From Fasciolopsis buskii (taxonomy: Eukaryota > Platyhelminthes > Trematoda > Plagiorchiida > Fasciolidae): 64,000 bases of DNA. The DNA is taken from NCBI GenBank assembly GCA_008360955.1, contig LUCM01007401.1, forward strand, positions 15,397-79,396, written 5' to 3'. This document shows positions 36,888-49,302 of the stretch, piece by piece. The notes under the pieces were generated by a model. That model was not told the DNA's origin, searched no databases, and saw only the letters and a program-made list of their open reading frames with translations. Position numbers and translations under genes: made by a program. Positions within the stretch are counted from its first letter, which is position 1. Each line of letters opens with the position of its first letter.

Positions 36888-37064
36888 TTTTAGCCCGTTT
36901 GCAAGCTCGGCCATCGTCGACAGTGACGTAATCGGTCCGACAATCACATCGGTATGCGCCGGCACCCAGGTTCAGACAAAATCCGCCGGCACATAGTGCA
37001 CGAATTTCCGGGCGTAGGCACGGTGGTTCTTTCCATTTTTTCACTTTTGATAAATGCCCGGAAA
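36888..37064 (-). CDS. EGF-like exon 4 of the fibrillin-like gene
   Basis: Seen: the donor GTGAGT follows 36888. The best acceptor is AAAAG before 37064, preceded by a CT-rich tract; phase 1 to 1, 177 bases. The peptide starts SGHLSKVKKWKEPP, then PCLRPEIRALCAGGFC, LNLGAGAYRCDC, RTDYVTVDDGRACKRAK. It contains six cysteines in EGF order. The stretch PEI-x-A-x-C-x-GGFCLNLG-x-x-AYRC-x-C is nearly repeated in the exon at 32345-32503. Two other in-frame acceptors (after TCAAAAG and TGGAAAG) would shorten the exon by a few codons; the 37064 choice is favoured because the GH pair near the start then lines up with the same pair in the 32.4 kb exon. The intron before it, back to 51787, is about 14.7 kb. 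Confidence 0.82.
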
Positions 37065-38437
37065 CTTTTCGGGAATTTAGACAGGAGAACAATTAGGTAT
37101 GTGGAATGGTGAAATAGTATTCGGCGAAAAGTACACATTATCACCACCCTAAGGATTAGACTGTCTCCTGAGACCTTGTGAACAAGATGAAACTGTCGTG
37201 TAGTATCTCGACGATTTTCCTCTGCACCTTGTGAATGGCGAATGCATGAAAAATCAAGTTACATTTTGGCTAAACTGATCAGGTGTCCTGGTTCTGTAAG
37301 TCGTTTTTGATACGCTTGTCGTGCTTACGCTGGGTAGGGAATAGCCGCATGTCACAGAAGTTGACTGTCATGAGCATCCACCCATATGATTGGGCATAAC
37401 CCCGGAAAACATCAGTGTCATGTCATGCAGTTTCAAAGTTCAATTGAATGTGGGGTCACGCATCCTGAATTTCTGCTGTGGAGTGAGTTCACCGCATAGT
37501 CGTTTGCCATGAGTTGCAGAATGGCGTTTGGGGGGTGTGACGACTGTTTTCACTACTGAACGAACATAAGAACTATATCATTGTTCAAATAGGTCCAAAA
37601 CATCTTTGCATGAGGCCTAAGAATAAAAGGTCTGCTGGTATGTGCCATCCAGATTTCTTCCAGTTAGAACTAAGGCTGTATGCAACAACAGGTTCAAAGA
37701 TCCCTCGCGTATGTTTAATGATTTGTGAAACTCTTTTACTGTCTTTCTGCTATGCACTGTTTTCACTTGACGTTTGCAGCATGCATAAGAATAAACGTTT
37801 AGACGACTGATTTATCATCTAACTCTGTGAGATGCTTCTACTATAACCCAGTTATCGTGGTTGCTGCTGGTCTCCTAAACAGCCTTTTGGATGGCTGATT
37901 TTAGAGTTTTCGGAATATGTTGGAAAGTAATGGGGGGCCGATAGGACTGCATCAAAAATTACTCCTTAAAAGGTCATCACAACCCAATAAGCATGTCATT
38001 CTGGTAACAGGCTAATGAATCTGAAGAATTTAGGCAATTTACCGGAGATGCACGGGAGCTTTACAAGGAAACACGGAAAAATGTCGTTCACATGTGGCTA
38101 GACAGTTTGTTCTTTTCCAGAACGGTTACTCCTAAAATATCCTGTCTTGGTTTTTCCCGCATGAACACAAGCGAAAATTATATTTTATGTTGTGCGTTTC
38201 ACAGAACCACAAAATGCGGCTGGTGGGTTTGCGAGTGTACTAGTGAACACCGATCAATAACCGGCTGCCCAAAGACAAACGGCTACGAAGGAATGATTCA
38301 CGCCTTGTGACTGATATGAGAGAACTTCACACCAAAACCTGTCTAACACATCTGAGAATCAGTCTGTCAAGCAAGAATTGCATTGTTTCGTTGATGGGTT
38401 CTGTTAAAAATGGACTTACATTTCAACTGTAATAAGA

Positions 38438-38643
38438 ACTAATGCGCCAACGTTTCGACTACCGTAGATTGTCTTTCTCAAGGCAAGTTTTACAATCAAA
38501 AAAACTTGCCTTGAGGAAGGCTACCCACGGTGGTCGAAACTTTGGCGTGTTACATCTATCAACGACGCCGTGTTATTAACATTATATCATTCACAATAAA
38601 AAAACTCATAAATGGCGCATCGATTTTTTGATACACTCCTTAC
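38438..38643. mobile_element. PT family copy 3, palindrome
   Basis: Seen: the left arm starts AATGCGCCAACGTTTCGAC. The arms meet at ACAATCAAAAAAACTTGCC, and the right arm continues through CATTCACAATAAAA to ATCGATTTTTTGATACAC. The flanking 9-base duplication GTAATAAGA is at 38429-38437 and 38644-38652. Confidence 0.83.
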
Positions 38644-39167
38644 GTAATAAGAGGTAAATTGAAAATTTTCACTATTCATGATACAAGAATACAAAATGAA
38701 AAATATTGTATTAGCAACAATGTGAGTTGGAGACAGCTGATCCGTAACTCAGTAACGATCAGATCTTTGTCCACCAGCAACCAGCACCGCAGAGTTATGT
38801 AGAGATCAGTTCTAGAGGGTATAGTGCGGAAAAGCCGTCTAATTGTAGGGTGCGAGCTCAATTTGAAGAAATTATCATGTGTAGGGCGGTAAAGTAAATT
38901 TCCTAGATGCATTTATGTGCATCATATATATTTCGGTGACCAGATCAGCGAGACGTATAAAAGAACATGACCAATTAAAAGGGCACCATGGCGTTGTTGT
39001 TCGCTGTCTTTCTACTATTTTAACAGTGGTTGCAACTGGTAACAGGCACTGGAAAAAAATACAGAAATAACATCAAAGGTAACGTACAACTACCCAAGAT
39101 TTCAAATTTGGAAACGTAATGAGTGAAGACCAACAAAGACTGGGAGATACAGAAGGGGACCTCATGC

Positions 39168-39360
39168 TGCTTACCTGACTCGTACTAGTCAGGGAGTCTA
39201 CACTAAAGGATTTCAGCCTGAAGGTCATGGGTTTGGTTTCTCCTCATCGATGGCCAACTAGCTAACTTGGCAGGTTTTTGTTGATCACAGCGCCCTTTCT
39301 AAAAATGATATCCCTTGTGGCTACATTAATTAAAAAAGCAAAAAGCTAAAAGAAAACAAA
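39168..39360 (+). mobile_element. SINE family A, copy 3 (diverged)
   Basis: Seen: CTGAAGGTCATGGGTTTGG (a decayed B box), GATGGCCAACTAGC, AACTTGGCAGG, TGATCACAGCGCCCTTTC, AAAATGATATCCCTTGTGG and TACATTAATTAAAAAAGC, in the same order as copy 2, with an A-rich end. Confidence 0.6.
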
Positions 39361-40768
39361 ATAACCACTCGGTTCTGAAAAGAACACAACGAAGGATGTT
39401 AGGGTAAACAGGACGAGTCAGGGTGAAAGTAGATTCGGAACACTAGGCAAGGTTAAATGAAAGATAAGGCTGTTTTCAAGGACAAATACAGATCGTCCAG
39501 GGCAACAGCTGACATTTGATCACAAAATCAGGTGAGTTACTGGGGAAGCCACTCAAATAAACGAGCGAAAGAAAGAACGGAAGAATTTCACCATAAAGAA
39601 TATCGGAGCCACTAGATAAATGATTGGAAGATTTCCTACCACTCTCGTGTTTAGCATAATCCTGTTGAACTATCCAGGCTAACTAATAGACGGGGTGATA
39701 TAGACGTAATCTAGAGATAGAATCAAAGTCGACAGAATGACTAAGAAAACGCGATTAATGGACTATGTCGGATGGTTTAATGACTTGCAAATAAATTGCA
39801 CTAAATATGGTTTCTCGTCAAGGTGGTTCCTACAAAATGTGTAGACGAATTTGAAGTGGTCGGTCGAACATATTGTACTTTAACAGACAACCAAATATAA
39901 CAGGCCTAATGAATTGCAAAATGAACTAGGTAGGGCTAGTAGGACGGAATCGTTTGGGAAGAATAGTGGACAACGATTTCTTGAGCGCCGGGTCAGTTGT
40001 TGCAGCTGTCTTATGGGCCCGAGTGGAACAGGAATGCAGCAATATGTAAACGGCTAAAACCGACGGAAAATGAACACCGTATTTAAGGATCCATGGCGTA
40101 TTTGAACCTGGTCCAACCTTGGGTGTGAACTTAATAGTTTTAAGCAGTTTAAAACCTTATTTTTATCTCCAATATCAATATCGATACAACCGATGGAGGA
40201 ATGTGAAGCCAAAATAAATTTGACAGGTTTAATATGGAGTGAACAAAGAGGACTTTTCCTTCTAGCCATTAGACATCCAAATCCCCTGATATAAACGTCT
40301 GGCAGCTCGACTGCCTAGTACTCGACCACCAAAGGTACAGTCAATAAACCGGATCTCGGTTTTGATGACATGGTACAGACCTTAACAGTTACAGTATCTT
40401 CGACCGTGTATGCCTGATCGTCTCGCCAGGGTAATTGTTTCACATTTTTGGATGAGAATCTCCCAGTATCTATAACGTTGTCTTCGAACGGCATCAAAAT
40501 TTGGAATTTTCATTGGGAATCAGGAAATATGAAACAGGGAGAAACTACGTTAATGGTTAGACATTTCCGGGAAGGAGGGCAGAACTCTAAGGGCTCTGGT
40601 TTAACAAACGCACGGTGCAACGTGATAATACTTGTCTAATCACATAACAATAATACAGAGATCGACGACAGAGCGAACAGTATGGAGTTTTAATGGTGAA
40701 ATTAGTGGACTGAACAGAGAGGACTCTGTCAAGATTTGCACTTCCACGAGTAAACAAAGGGCTTAAAT

Positions 40769-40932
40769 ATCCGGACCAAACGACGTAAGAAGTGTACCGA
40801 AAAATCGATGCGCCATGTATTGGTTTTTATTGTGAATGATATAATATTAATAACACAGCGTTGTTGGTAGATGTAATGCGCCAACGTTTCGACTACCGTG
40901 GGTAGTCTTTCTCAAGGCAAGTTTCACAATAA
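40769..40932 (-). mobile_element. PT family copy 4, single arm
   Basis: Seen: a single, non-palindromic arm from CGGACCAAACGACG to CAAGGCAAGTTTCACAAT. It gives the best view of the unit: AAAAATCGATGCGCC, ATTGTGAATGATATAATATT, AACGTTTCGACTACC, AGTCTTTCTCAAGGC. The flanking 13-base duplication AAAGGGCTTAAAT is at 40756-40768 and 40933-40945. Confidence 0.85.
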
Positions 40933-41368
40933 AAAGGGCTTAAATCTTTCAAGAAGAATGCAGTTACTCGGGGTGAAGGTTTTTCCAGCAGAGAAATGAA
41001 GAACGTGATGAGGGATTGAAAAACAAGGCGAAAACAGGCTGGAATATAGAACGGGCGAAAACTGGGATGACAAAAGGCAGGCAATCAGTCAATACTGCCA
41101 TACAAATAAGAGAAAACCACAGTCAAAGAATTCTGTCAAAGTAAGTACACTTATTTGCAGAATGGTTCTTCTTCTACTTAATGTACCAAAAAAAGTTTAA
41201 AAAGCAGATGGGTTTCAAAGTGGGCGTGCTTTATTATAGAACAGTCGCCTATGGCAGTTGAGCCCCGACCAACAATGCGTTCCACACACCGTGCCCATTG
41301 GCTCGACTTCCATTTTGAACGTTTTCCATTGGCCGTGTAAAGTGGTACAGTGAACCAGCACCCTCTTC

Positions 41369-41388
41369 GTGTGTGTGTGTGTGTGTAT
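41369..41388. repeat. (GT)n microsatellite
   Basis: About nine units. Confidence 0.9.
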
Positions 41389-41884
41389 ATGTTTGCGGTT
41401 GTGCAAGAATTATCCATTGGTGTACTGATTAGTGATAACCTCTGGCACTAAAATCTTAACACGTTAAACATTTCTTGTATTCACAATGGGGTTGATGTGG
41501 TCAGTAATTAGTGCGTTTAGATTCGAGCTTTGACTCACAATACTGGAGGGTAGTTTTGACCTTTTGGTGACTGCATGCCCTACATCGTTAGTCGAATTTG
41601 GAGGAAAAGCTGATTTCAAATTGTCTTTAGCTAACTGACATGACAACCTGAGGGTTTCTTCTGGGTTATTCTTATCTCATCTTATCCACTAAACTTTTGT
41701 GCAGTTTGCATTACTAGCTGCAAGGGAGTGTTATTCTTGCCTGGATAAATCCTGGGCTGAGTTGAATTATTTCGTTAGTTTTCCTGGACAAGAATGTAAT
41801 ATCTTTCCACGAGTGATGTTAGAACCATGCAATTAGTTGATAAATCTATGACAAAATGACTTCCATTCTGACTCCAACTATGAC

Positions 41885-42012
41885 GCACAAACCCCAGACT
41901 CGAGCTTCGCTCTCATTGGAGACCATCACTGGTTTATATCCCTCATCACTGTCCGGGTATGAACCCGGGCTTTCTGACTGAAAGAAGTGTGCTTTACCAC
42001 TGTGCCACCAGC
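41885..42012 (-). mobile_element. SINE family C (SM-alpha-like), copy 1, with hammerhead core
   Basis: Seen on minus: the tRNA-like head has the A box TGGCACAGTGGTAAAGC and a B arm CCGGGTTCATACCCGG. Then come GGATATAAACC, GTGATGG, a stem TCTC-CAAT-GAGA, GCGAAG, and CTCGAG-TC, which folds as the loopless stem III plus cleavage triplet of a hammerhead ribozyme. Known: schistosome SM-alpha SINEs carry hammerheads. Changes from the CUGAUGA...GAAA core: C3 to G, A9 to G and one A of GAAA to G. Self-cleavage is therefore unlikely. Confidence 0.65.
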
Positions 42013-44189
42013 TTCCGTCCAGGCTAACTCAGTGACTGCCAGAAATGCCGGAAAGCCCAACTATTAGTGTGCAAGTTTAGGATACCATTCATCTAAACAT
42101 TCTAGACCGGGGGATAAACTTGCATGTGAATCTCATGTGCATCAGGCTAGGTCTTACGATTTCTTGTCGACAAAGTCAGTCTTCAAGTTGTTGATGCATT
42201 ACAGCTTCCACTCAGTGTTACCATTATACATATTTTGAATCTTCCCTCATTTTTGTTATTTTTTTTGTACTGTGTCTGCGGTTTCAACGGCAAAACTCAT
42301 CCGACATGGTACTTTGAACCACCTTGCAGATTGGTTTGGGTGTTGTTCATATCATTTGTAAATTCGCCGGTAGGACATATTCGTATGGCTCGAATTGCTA
42401 CCTGAATTAATGGGTGACTTTTTCTTTCTTCGACAACTTCTTTTCTTATTCTTTTCTCAGCCTGTGGAGTTTGACTGATCCATGCAGCCTACCCATTACA
42501 TTCAAATATTGGACTGTACTACAGTTTACGTCAGTTTACTCTTCCAGTAATTGGACTCAGTTTCACAACTGCTTAATATAAAATAATCGAGAAAAAGAGA
42601 ATAATAAGTAGTTTGCTGTCCAGAAGTGAAACTTGGCACACAAAATTCCAGTGGGACATGTTATTTCTCCTAGCAGTGCATCGAATTGTCGATAGAGATT
42701 TCTGATCCACAAATGACTAATCAGTGCGGACTGGGATCTACGAATGTGACATCAGTGCTAGATCCGTCAGATGCCCGATTCCTCGCGGTACTCATTAATT
42801 TTATGATGATTGAGTCTTGTTTCCAGTTTAATGTAGGTCCATTCATTCTGCTAATTACTGATGCCCAGCCACTTATCTCCTGCTTTAGTAAAGGCCTTGA
42901 TAGTGACAAGGTGTTACATATACTTTCACATAGGATGCGTACGGTTTGGTTATAACCTTCACAAGAGCGCAATGTATGACTGTGCCCAAAGGTGCATCGT
43001 TCTGAGATAACGTGGTGCTAATCAAAAATCTTTAATCAGTCATCTCGGATTAACTATTAAGATTGATACAAAAGCATGAAGTGAATAAAAAATACCAGGA
43101 TAGATTAACGTCTCACTCATTTGCCTCTAAACCTTCGGAACATGCGTACGAAATTTACGTTACAAGTTGCGGATAAATACGTCTCCAGGCAACACAAAAA
43201 ATAATTCGACCCAAAAGTAACATATATTTCTCTAATTTTTTAATGTCTGGAAATTTTGTTTCCAGGACTGTCCTTTTCTTTTTTGCGATTTGGGTGTATT
43301 GACACAGGAAACTGTTCACGTTACTTTTTGTTTGACAGCAACCATTTAAGGCACTAACCTTAGTGAACCGAGTGACTCAGGGATCGACAGCTCTGACTGT
43401 CAACTGCAGATTGACGGGCCCAACATATGAAGTTGTCGAACAATAGCATTGATCATCGTGGACTAAACTGTCGGTTGTGATTTCATGTAGCGTGCCCTTG
43501 ACCTCAATTTCGGAAGCACGGCAACTGGATGTCACATGAACGTTAACGAGGGCCAAGACCAGCTGTCAAACCATACAGAATGCTGGCATCGAACCGATCA
43601 ATAATGTCACGGATCCTTAAGTGATAGCTACGGATCGTTGGTTTCATCTGAGGTACTACCAATAACGTTGATGCAGATATATTTAGACCATTGGTACCTC
43701 ATCAACAACAAAGGGATGAGATTGTAATATTTTCATTGCCTGTCAGCGTGATTTATCTGCACGTCAAGTGAAGTTTTGATGTAGGAACATCTTGGTTTTA
43801 TACTGGGATCCAAGGAAAACTTGCTCATTCGAAACCAAAACACTATTACTAACTATCGTAAATATCAGGCGGATCTCTTTTTGAGACACTGAAATGGTTG
43901 CATGTCCTTTTGTGCGAGAAGACAGATCATCTGGGAATTAGCGCACTGATTTTGTAATAATTTTATGATACTAAATATTCCGGTACTATAGTTGACTTTC
44001 TCCGTTCTGAATCTACACCTTTTTTGTAATTCAGTTTTCTTCTTAGAACAGTTTTGTCGAAATTCCGATTCTAATTAAGCAGACTGGCCCACTTGCTCTC
44101 ATTTCTCCTGACTAAGTTGCCAAACGTTTCCACCATCAACAGTTCCTGGCATTGCTGTTCTTCAAACTACCTAAAATTGTACTACACCA

Positions 44190-44290
44190 AACCCAGAATA
44201 CTCTCACCTGAAGGGCTATTTGCTGACGAACCCGTTAGCCTGGGGTCACCAGTTCGATTCCGACTTGCAAAGTCAATTTTTACGTGTGAA
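44190..44290 (+). repeat. tRNA-like SINE remnant
   Basis: Seen: TTTGCTGACGAACCCGTTAG, CTGGGGTCACC, then the B box AGTTCGATTCC near 44253. It lies inside the longest plus-strand open frame of the window (44093-44710), one reason to doubt that frame. Confidence 0.4.
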
Positions 44291-47200
44291 AAATGTGGAC
44301 AGGTTTTGTGGTTTCTACAGTTTCTGGCCCTTGGTGACTTTATCTTAGTGATGCACGGCGACGACATGATCTTTCGAGTCAAAATGATTGCGTCTTTTAC
44401 ATACTTCTTTACATACTTCGCACTTTGTGACATGAACAACCATCAGTATTCTCATATCCTCCCAAAGATGGGTTTTCATCAGCAAGACAATCCTATCTGG
44501 GCAGCCAGATCTGTTTTTTCTCACGGCGGAGTCTGGCTTTCACTTAAAAAAGTGGAAACATCATTTTCAGACAAAGAAAATAAAATCGTCTATCGCAGTT
44601 GGGATAAAAAGAAACGCGGCCCCACGTGGTTTGTTTGCCGTTGCAACTTGCCTTGCCCGGCCATAGCTAGTGAATTACACGCAATCCGTTTCCTTGTCTT
44701 ACACCAATGAATGTGGCAAAAGCCGCTGAGGGCTTTAACCATATTACGGCTTGCTAATTTCTCAAATGCCAAAGCCACACATGTGCGATGAGTTAATGTT
44801 TGTGAATGCGATATTAAGACAAAGTCGGTCTCGTAAGTAAATGGTAGGATATGTCGACATTTCATGCCTTGATTAGTACGCACTCCGTTCACGGCCTTTT
44901 GTATCTGGCACATTGTTGAATTCTGCATTTTAGTGCAATTAAGAATCATTTAGTGAAAGTTTCATCTGACTTTTAACAGATGTTGATTGTAATGTAATTG
45001 TTCTTCATCGAACGAACTACCTTTGGTATTCTTGCCAGTGAGCTACATCATATTCTTTTATCTCTCAATAAAAAGTGTCGAACAGTTGGGGCTTACCTCT
45101 TTGAGTGCGGTGAAACTTGTAATTGTGTCGACAGAAGCAAGCTGCTCCGTTTTCTCTTCCACTCAAATGCCGCGAAAACACCGAGTTTTACTTCAATTGA
45201 CTGTTTTCATGCTCATCAAGGGTTCAGGGAGTACAAGAGCACTGAGTCTTTGTCTGCAACATTAGCACTCATTGTTTCTCAAAATGCCATATTATCACCA
45301 GTTCTGTTTTTAGCCCATGCATTTCTCATCCAAACCCAGGACGATGCTACTCTTATCAACAGGCATCAAAGAAATTTCCAGTTACTCTCTTGTACGTAAT
45401 TGAGCCAGCAATGTCTTGAAATACATTTTACCCTTTGTCACAAAAGGCCTTAGATACTGTGAAGTTGTGCTCATTTACACTCAAAACAGTACATATGAAT
45501 CACGGAGACTAAAATCTTACTTGGTCACGGCACGTGTCACTCATTTTTCTAAAAGCAGACGCTTGTCTTTGCTTACGCATTGCGCCTCTAGTTCCACCTC
45601 ATGCCGACATACCTCACCAGACGTTTGTCTTTTTTGTGTTCTACCCCACTGCATCTGAGCATCTCCCGTATTTTTTCTGTTCTGTTATCAAAAGACTAAA
45701 ATGTAATTTACAAACCCATTGAAGTGGTAAATCGAGGCATCAGCTGTCCCAACACAATGAATTCTGTTAAAAAAAGAAATCCACAAAAGCACTCATTGAT
45801 TCTACCTAAATTAGAGAAGACCATTTAGTGATTTGCTCTCTCTTTCGTCAAGCGTTCCAATTACAAACATAATCTTCTATGTATCCAAGACTACAGATTT
45901 TCCACCGATCCGTATTTAGCAAGGCTTTAGATCGCCCGAATATTTACCAGTGCAAACTGAACAGCGAATGAGCTAAAAATGATAACGATTCACTACTGCT
46001 TGTAAGCATTCGATCTAATTGCCTTGTCGTACGGGGAGCGCGATAGTTGGCTATATGAATGCTAATTATTCGTCCCTAATGGGGACATAATGCATGCAGT
46101 GCGGTTCACTCGACTTTGTATGAATGCTCGTTTCTCGTTAGTATTGAGCAAAACCAATGAATGACGAATTCAATTAAAGTTAATTACATCAAAAACAGTG
46201 GGGTAAACAAGCGGCTTTCTTTGAACTATCGAAAGTTAGAAAACACACCTATAGAAAATTGGGAAAGCAATAAATTATTCTAATAACCACTCGAAACAAT
46301 GAAAACCATACCGGACTTGGAGATACAACTTTAATTAACACTAATTCCAAGAGCTCGTTTTTAATCTCCTTAGGGAAAAATACTTGTTAGAATCGATAAA
46401 TTTAATTCCATTGTTGTGTAGTTGAAAAAGTGGACCTCAAACACTACCGAGTCCTATCATCTTTTGCACAAATCCTAAAATTCGTCTGTTCGCCTCAACT
46501 ACGTCAAAATGAGTAAAATGACAAGAATTTCTTGTCGGGGTACCGGTGGAATGTCAACGCAGATTTCTTTTTTTATCATATGGTCGGGTTTTTAAAACTA
46601 CAGTGATATTTGTTGTTAAACACCAGACCATGGTAACTGTAGGTCATGCATAAAAAAACAAATGTGGTGTTTGTGCATGGACACAATTCGATTATCCGAA
46701 GCCCTAATAAAAATGAATATCAGAAAATGGCATGGGACAAATTTGCTTATGTAGGACCGCTTTTTTGTATTTAGAGAGTTCTGTTCAGTGATTCCTAAGA
46801 GAAAATGTTATTGAAGTTTCCCATGGAAGCATTGAAATTCCAACTGCCCTATCTAATCAGTATGCAGAAAGTAATCGTTACATTGTTTGTGTGAATTATT
46901 CCGTGCGCGAATCAAACATAACTCTATTGTTCTGGTAGATTCCTACTGGTGCCTGTCGTGACAATCTCCTCCTTAAGGGCTGAAAACATCTATTCGGTTA
47001 CAGTTGCAAACCCACCGATCCTTTTAAAGTTTTGATTAATTAGTACCGGCCTAATGTGTGAGATGAAACAAATAAGTGGTTATTAATGTTGGAATGTTTT
47101 ACCACCCAAATTGCACTGCCGAAAATCAGAAGTTCATTTCAAAGATGGAACTTCATTCATTTGGACCAGTGAAAGATCAGCACAGAGAACCTCGGAATTC

Positions 47201-47689
47201 GCACATTATTCCTGGGAAACATTCATTCTCCTTTTAATGAAGTTCTCGACGTCCCTTTGGAAAGCAACGAAATCTAATATATTTCTGAACTGATCTCCAG
47301 GTAGATCTGATTGTTAAAATTACCAGAATAATATGGCGTTTTTGAAAACAAAGTTCCGTTGCTGGCATTAATATTAAGTCAAATACAAAGTTAATAAGAT
47401 GGGGGAAAGAAGATAGCCGAGAACGTAAATGCCGATTTAGGATGTCTGTTAGCAGTAAAGAGAGCGGTTTGTAATCACGTTCTACTGGCGACGAGCCTAG
47501 AGTTCCAAAAAAACGCCGAACAATTTTTTACAAACCTGCGAAGCGACTTAATTCCATCAAGTTTGTTTTGCTAACACTAATGCAAAGTGGTAGATTTGGT
47601 AAATTATTTATTTTTGTACTAAATAGCAAGTGGAAGATAGCGCATTGGAATGGAGTTGGGGAGTGAACAAGAAACAGTTTGTCCGCATG

Positions 47690-47800
47690 TGAAAATATGT
47701 GTCCACCAATAACACAGTGTTTTCGACCCAGTGATAATCAGCTGACGTTTCGGCCTACGAGGAGCAACCATCCTGAAGGCAGTTTGTGGTTGGATACTGC
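47690..47800 (-). mobile_element. Possible second Penelope-type 3' tail
   Basis: Seen on minus: CTTCAGGATGGTTGCTCC followed by GGCCGAAACGTCAGC and AACACTGTGTTATTGG. It resembles the PT unit (hairpin, then CGAAACGTT, then CTGTGTTATT) but diverges elsewhere. No target duplication was found. Confidence 0.4.
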
Positions 47801-48021
47801 CTTCCGTTGACAGAACCCTATTCGCAATATCGCATGCACAATATTTAAAAAGGTAATTAATTTTTACTAAATAACATCCTTGCATCGACAGTGGTAGATA
47901 AAATCCTGGTTTGAGGTCACTAGTTGAACATAATTCAGTAGATTGTAGCTGAATGCGAGAACAGCAAGAGCTCTTGGCTTGGTTATGGCTGATTACAACA
48001 GGCGCAATCTGTTAGCCTTTA

Positions 48022-48056
48022 TATTTATATATTATATACATATTATATATATATAT
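48022..48056. repeat. TA-rich microsatellite
   Basis: Interrupted TATATTATATAC and (TA)n. Confidence 0.85.
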
Positions 48057-49279
48057 GATTTCACAGATGCCGTCGACTCTGTCAACTAAAATCGACTGAT
48101 AATCTGTTTGCCTTTGAACTTCGGGTAATTATAAACAAATAAATAAATATTGTTATCCTTTTTCCTCGCCCAAAATTCATGAAACTCAGCATACCATGGA
48201 AACGTTTTTGTGGGGGACGAATGGAAGTTTACACTGTTGCCTCAAGTGAAACAAACGGAGTGTGCAGTAATCACCAGTCTGTGCTTTTGCCATAAGTGCT
48301 GATCAAAGACGGAAATGTTGGATTTCATTCAATAAATTGCGAGTACTAAACGAAGTCAAATATGAGAGCGTAGGGTTTTCCGTGCTTTCCGTCTCTAGTG
48401 CACTGATGCACAAACACCTAACCTCTAGTTTAGTCCTCTCTTTCCTCTCCCTCATTTTCGGTCGGTCTCCGTTTCCTTCGACCGCTTCACACCAGAGGTT
48501 TCAGCACCTGTTTCAAATAACCCAAAAATTGGTCGCACCTAATCCATTGCACACACAGAGCAATGCCAGATTTCCAGTCGACACAGCAAAATTTTGTGAA
48601 AGCAACAAACCTTCGTCGTTTCCTGTGCCCACATTTACTTTCGACAACAGAGCTAGCAATGAAGAGTCTGTACGATACGGTTGGCTGTTTCCTAATTTGT
48701 CATTTAAAACAACTGGCAGGATTTGCGGCTTGATGATTGCGTAATTTTGTATTCTCATTAATTTCATCGAATTCAACTGGCAGGATCTATACCTTTGTCT
48801 TGACTCTCGTATGTCCCTTCGTCTGTGTCTTTGTTTGTACAACCACCGTCTGGTACTGACCTATAATCTGGAACTTATTAAATTGTAACTCCGAACGACA
48901 CTTCCACCATTGAATCTTGCTACTGATCACAAATGAGCTGCCTGGATGACTAGATGAAACCAAATAAAGAAAGCGTCTGGGGCGATATTTTTAATCAGTG
49001 GAGATTAGTACCAGTCTTGCTCTGGAATGTTCACTTTTCAGTTGGCCTGTTGCGGACAAGTTAAACTTCACTGCGATGTCATTTAATGAATTTTAATATT
49101 TGAATAGCTTCTTGGTCGAAACTGATCAAAGCCTTCTTTAAACTGGTACATCTTGTCATCTGATGCCACAGGAGTGCTGCTTCAGTGCGTCAGTAAAACA
49201 GTACATCCGAATATCAGGAAAATAAAAGCAATCAATAAATAAAAGATCAGAACAGTCGAGAGGAACAGGAAAAGTTTTA

Positions 49280-49302
49280 ATTGTGAATGATATAATATTA
49301 AT
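49280..49302 (-). mobile_element. PT family copy 5, 23-base insertion
   Basis: Seen: only ATTGTGAATGATATAATATT plus AAT is inserted, flanked by a 16-base perfect duplication, AACAGGAAAAGTTTTA, at 49264-49279 and 49303-49318. The retained end identifies the 3' terminus of the family. Confidence 0.78.

Larger units (their letters stand above)
42013..49263. other. Mostly intron of the EGF gene; no identified exon
   Basis: Holds the tRNA-like remnant at 44.2 kb, the possible Penelope tail at 47.7 kb and a TA microsatellite at 48.0 kb. Long open frames at 44.1-44.7, 45.0-45.4 and 48.3-48.7 kb show no domain. Confidence 0.4.

Noticed and set aside
44093..44710. Longest open frame in the window, 205 codons on plus
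   Set aside because: It runs through a tRNA-like SINE remnant, shows no domain and has biased low-complexity stretches (FTYFFTYF). Probably chance openness in repeat DNA.
48337..48744. 135-codon plus-strand frame
   Set aside because: Ser/Pro/Phe-rich with no recognisable domain, no clear start context and no splice partner.
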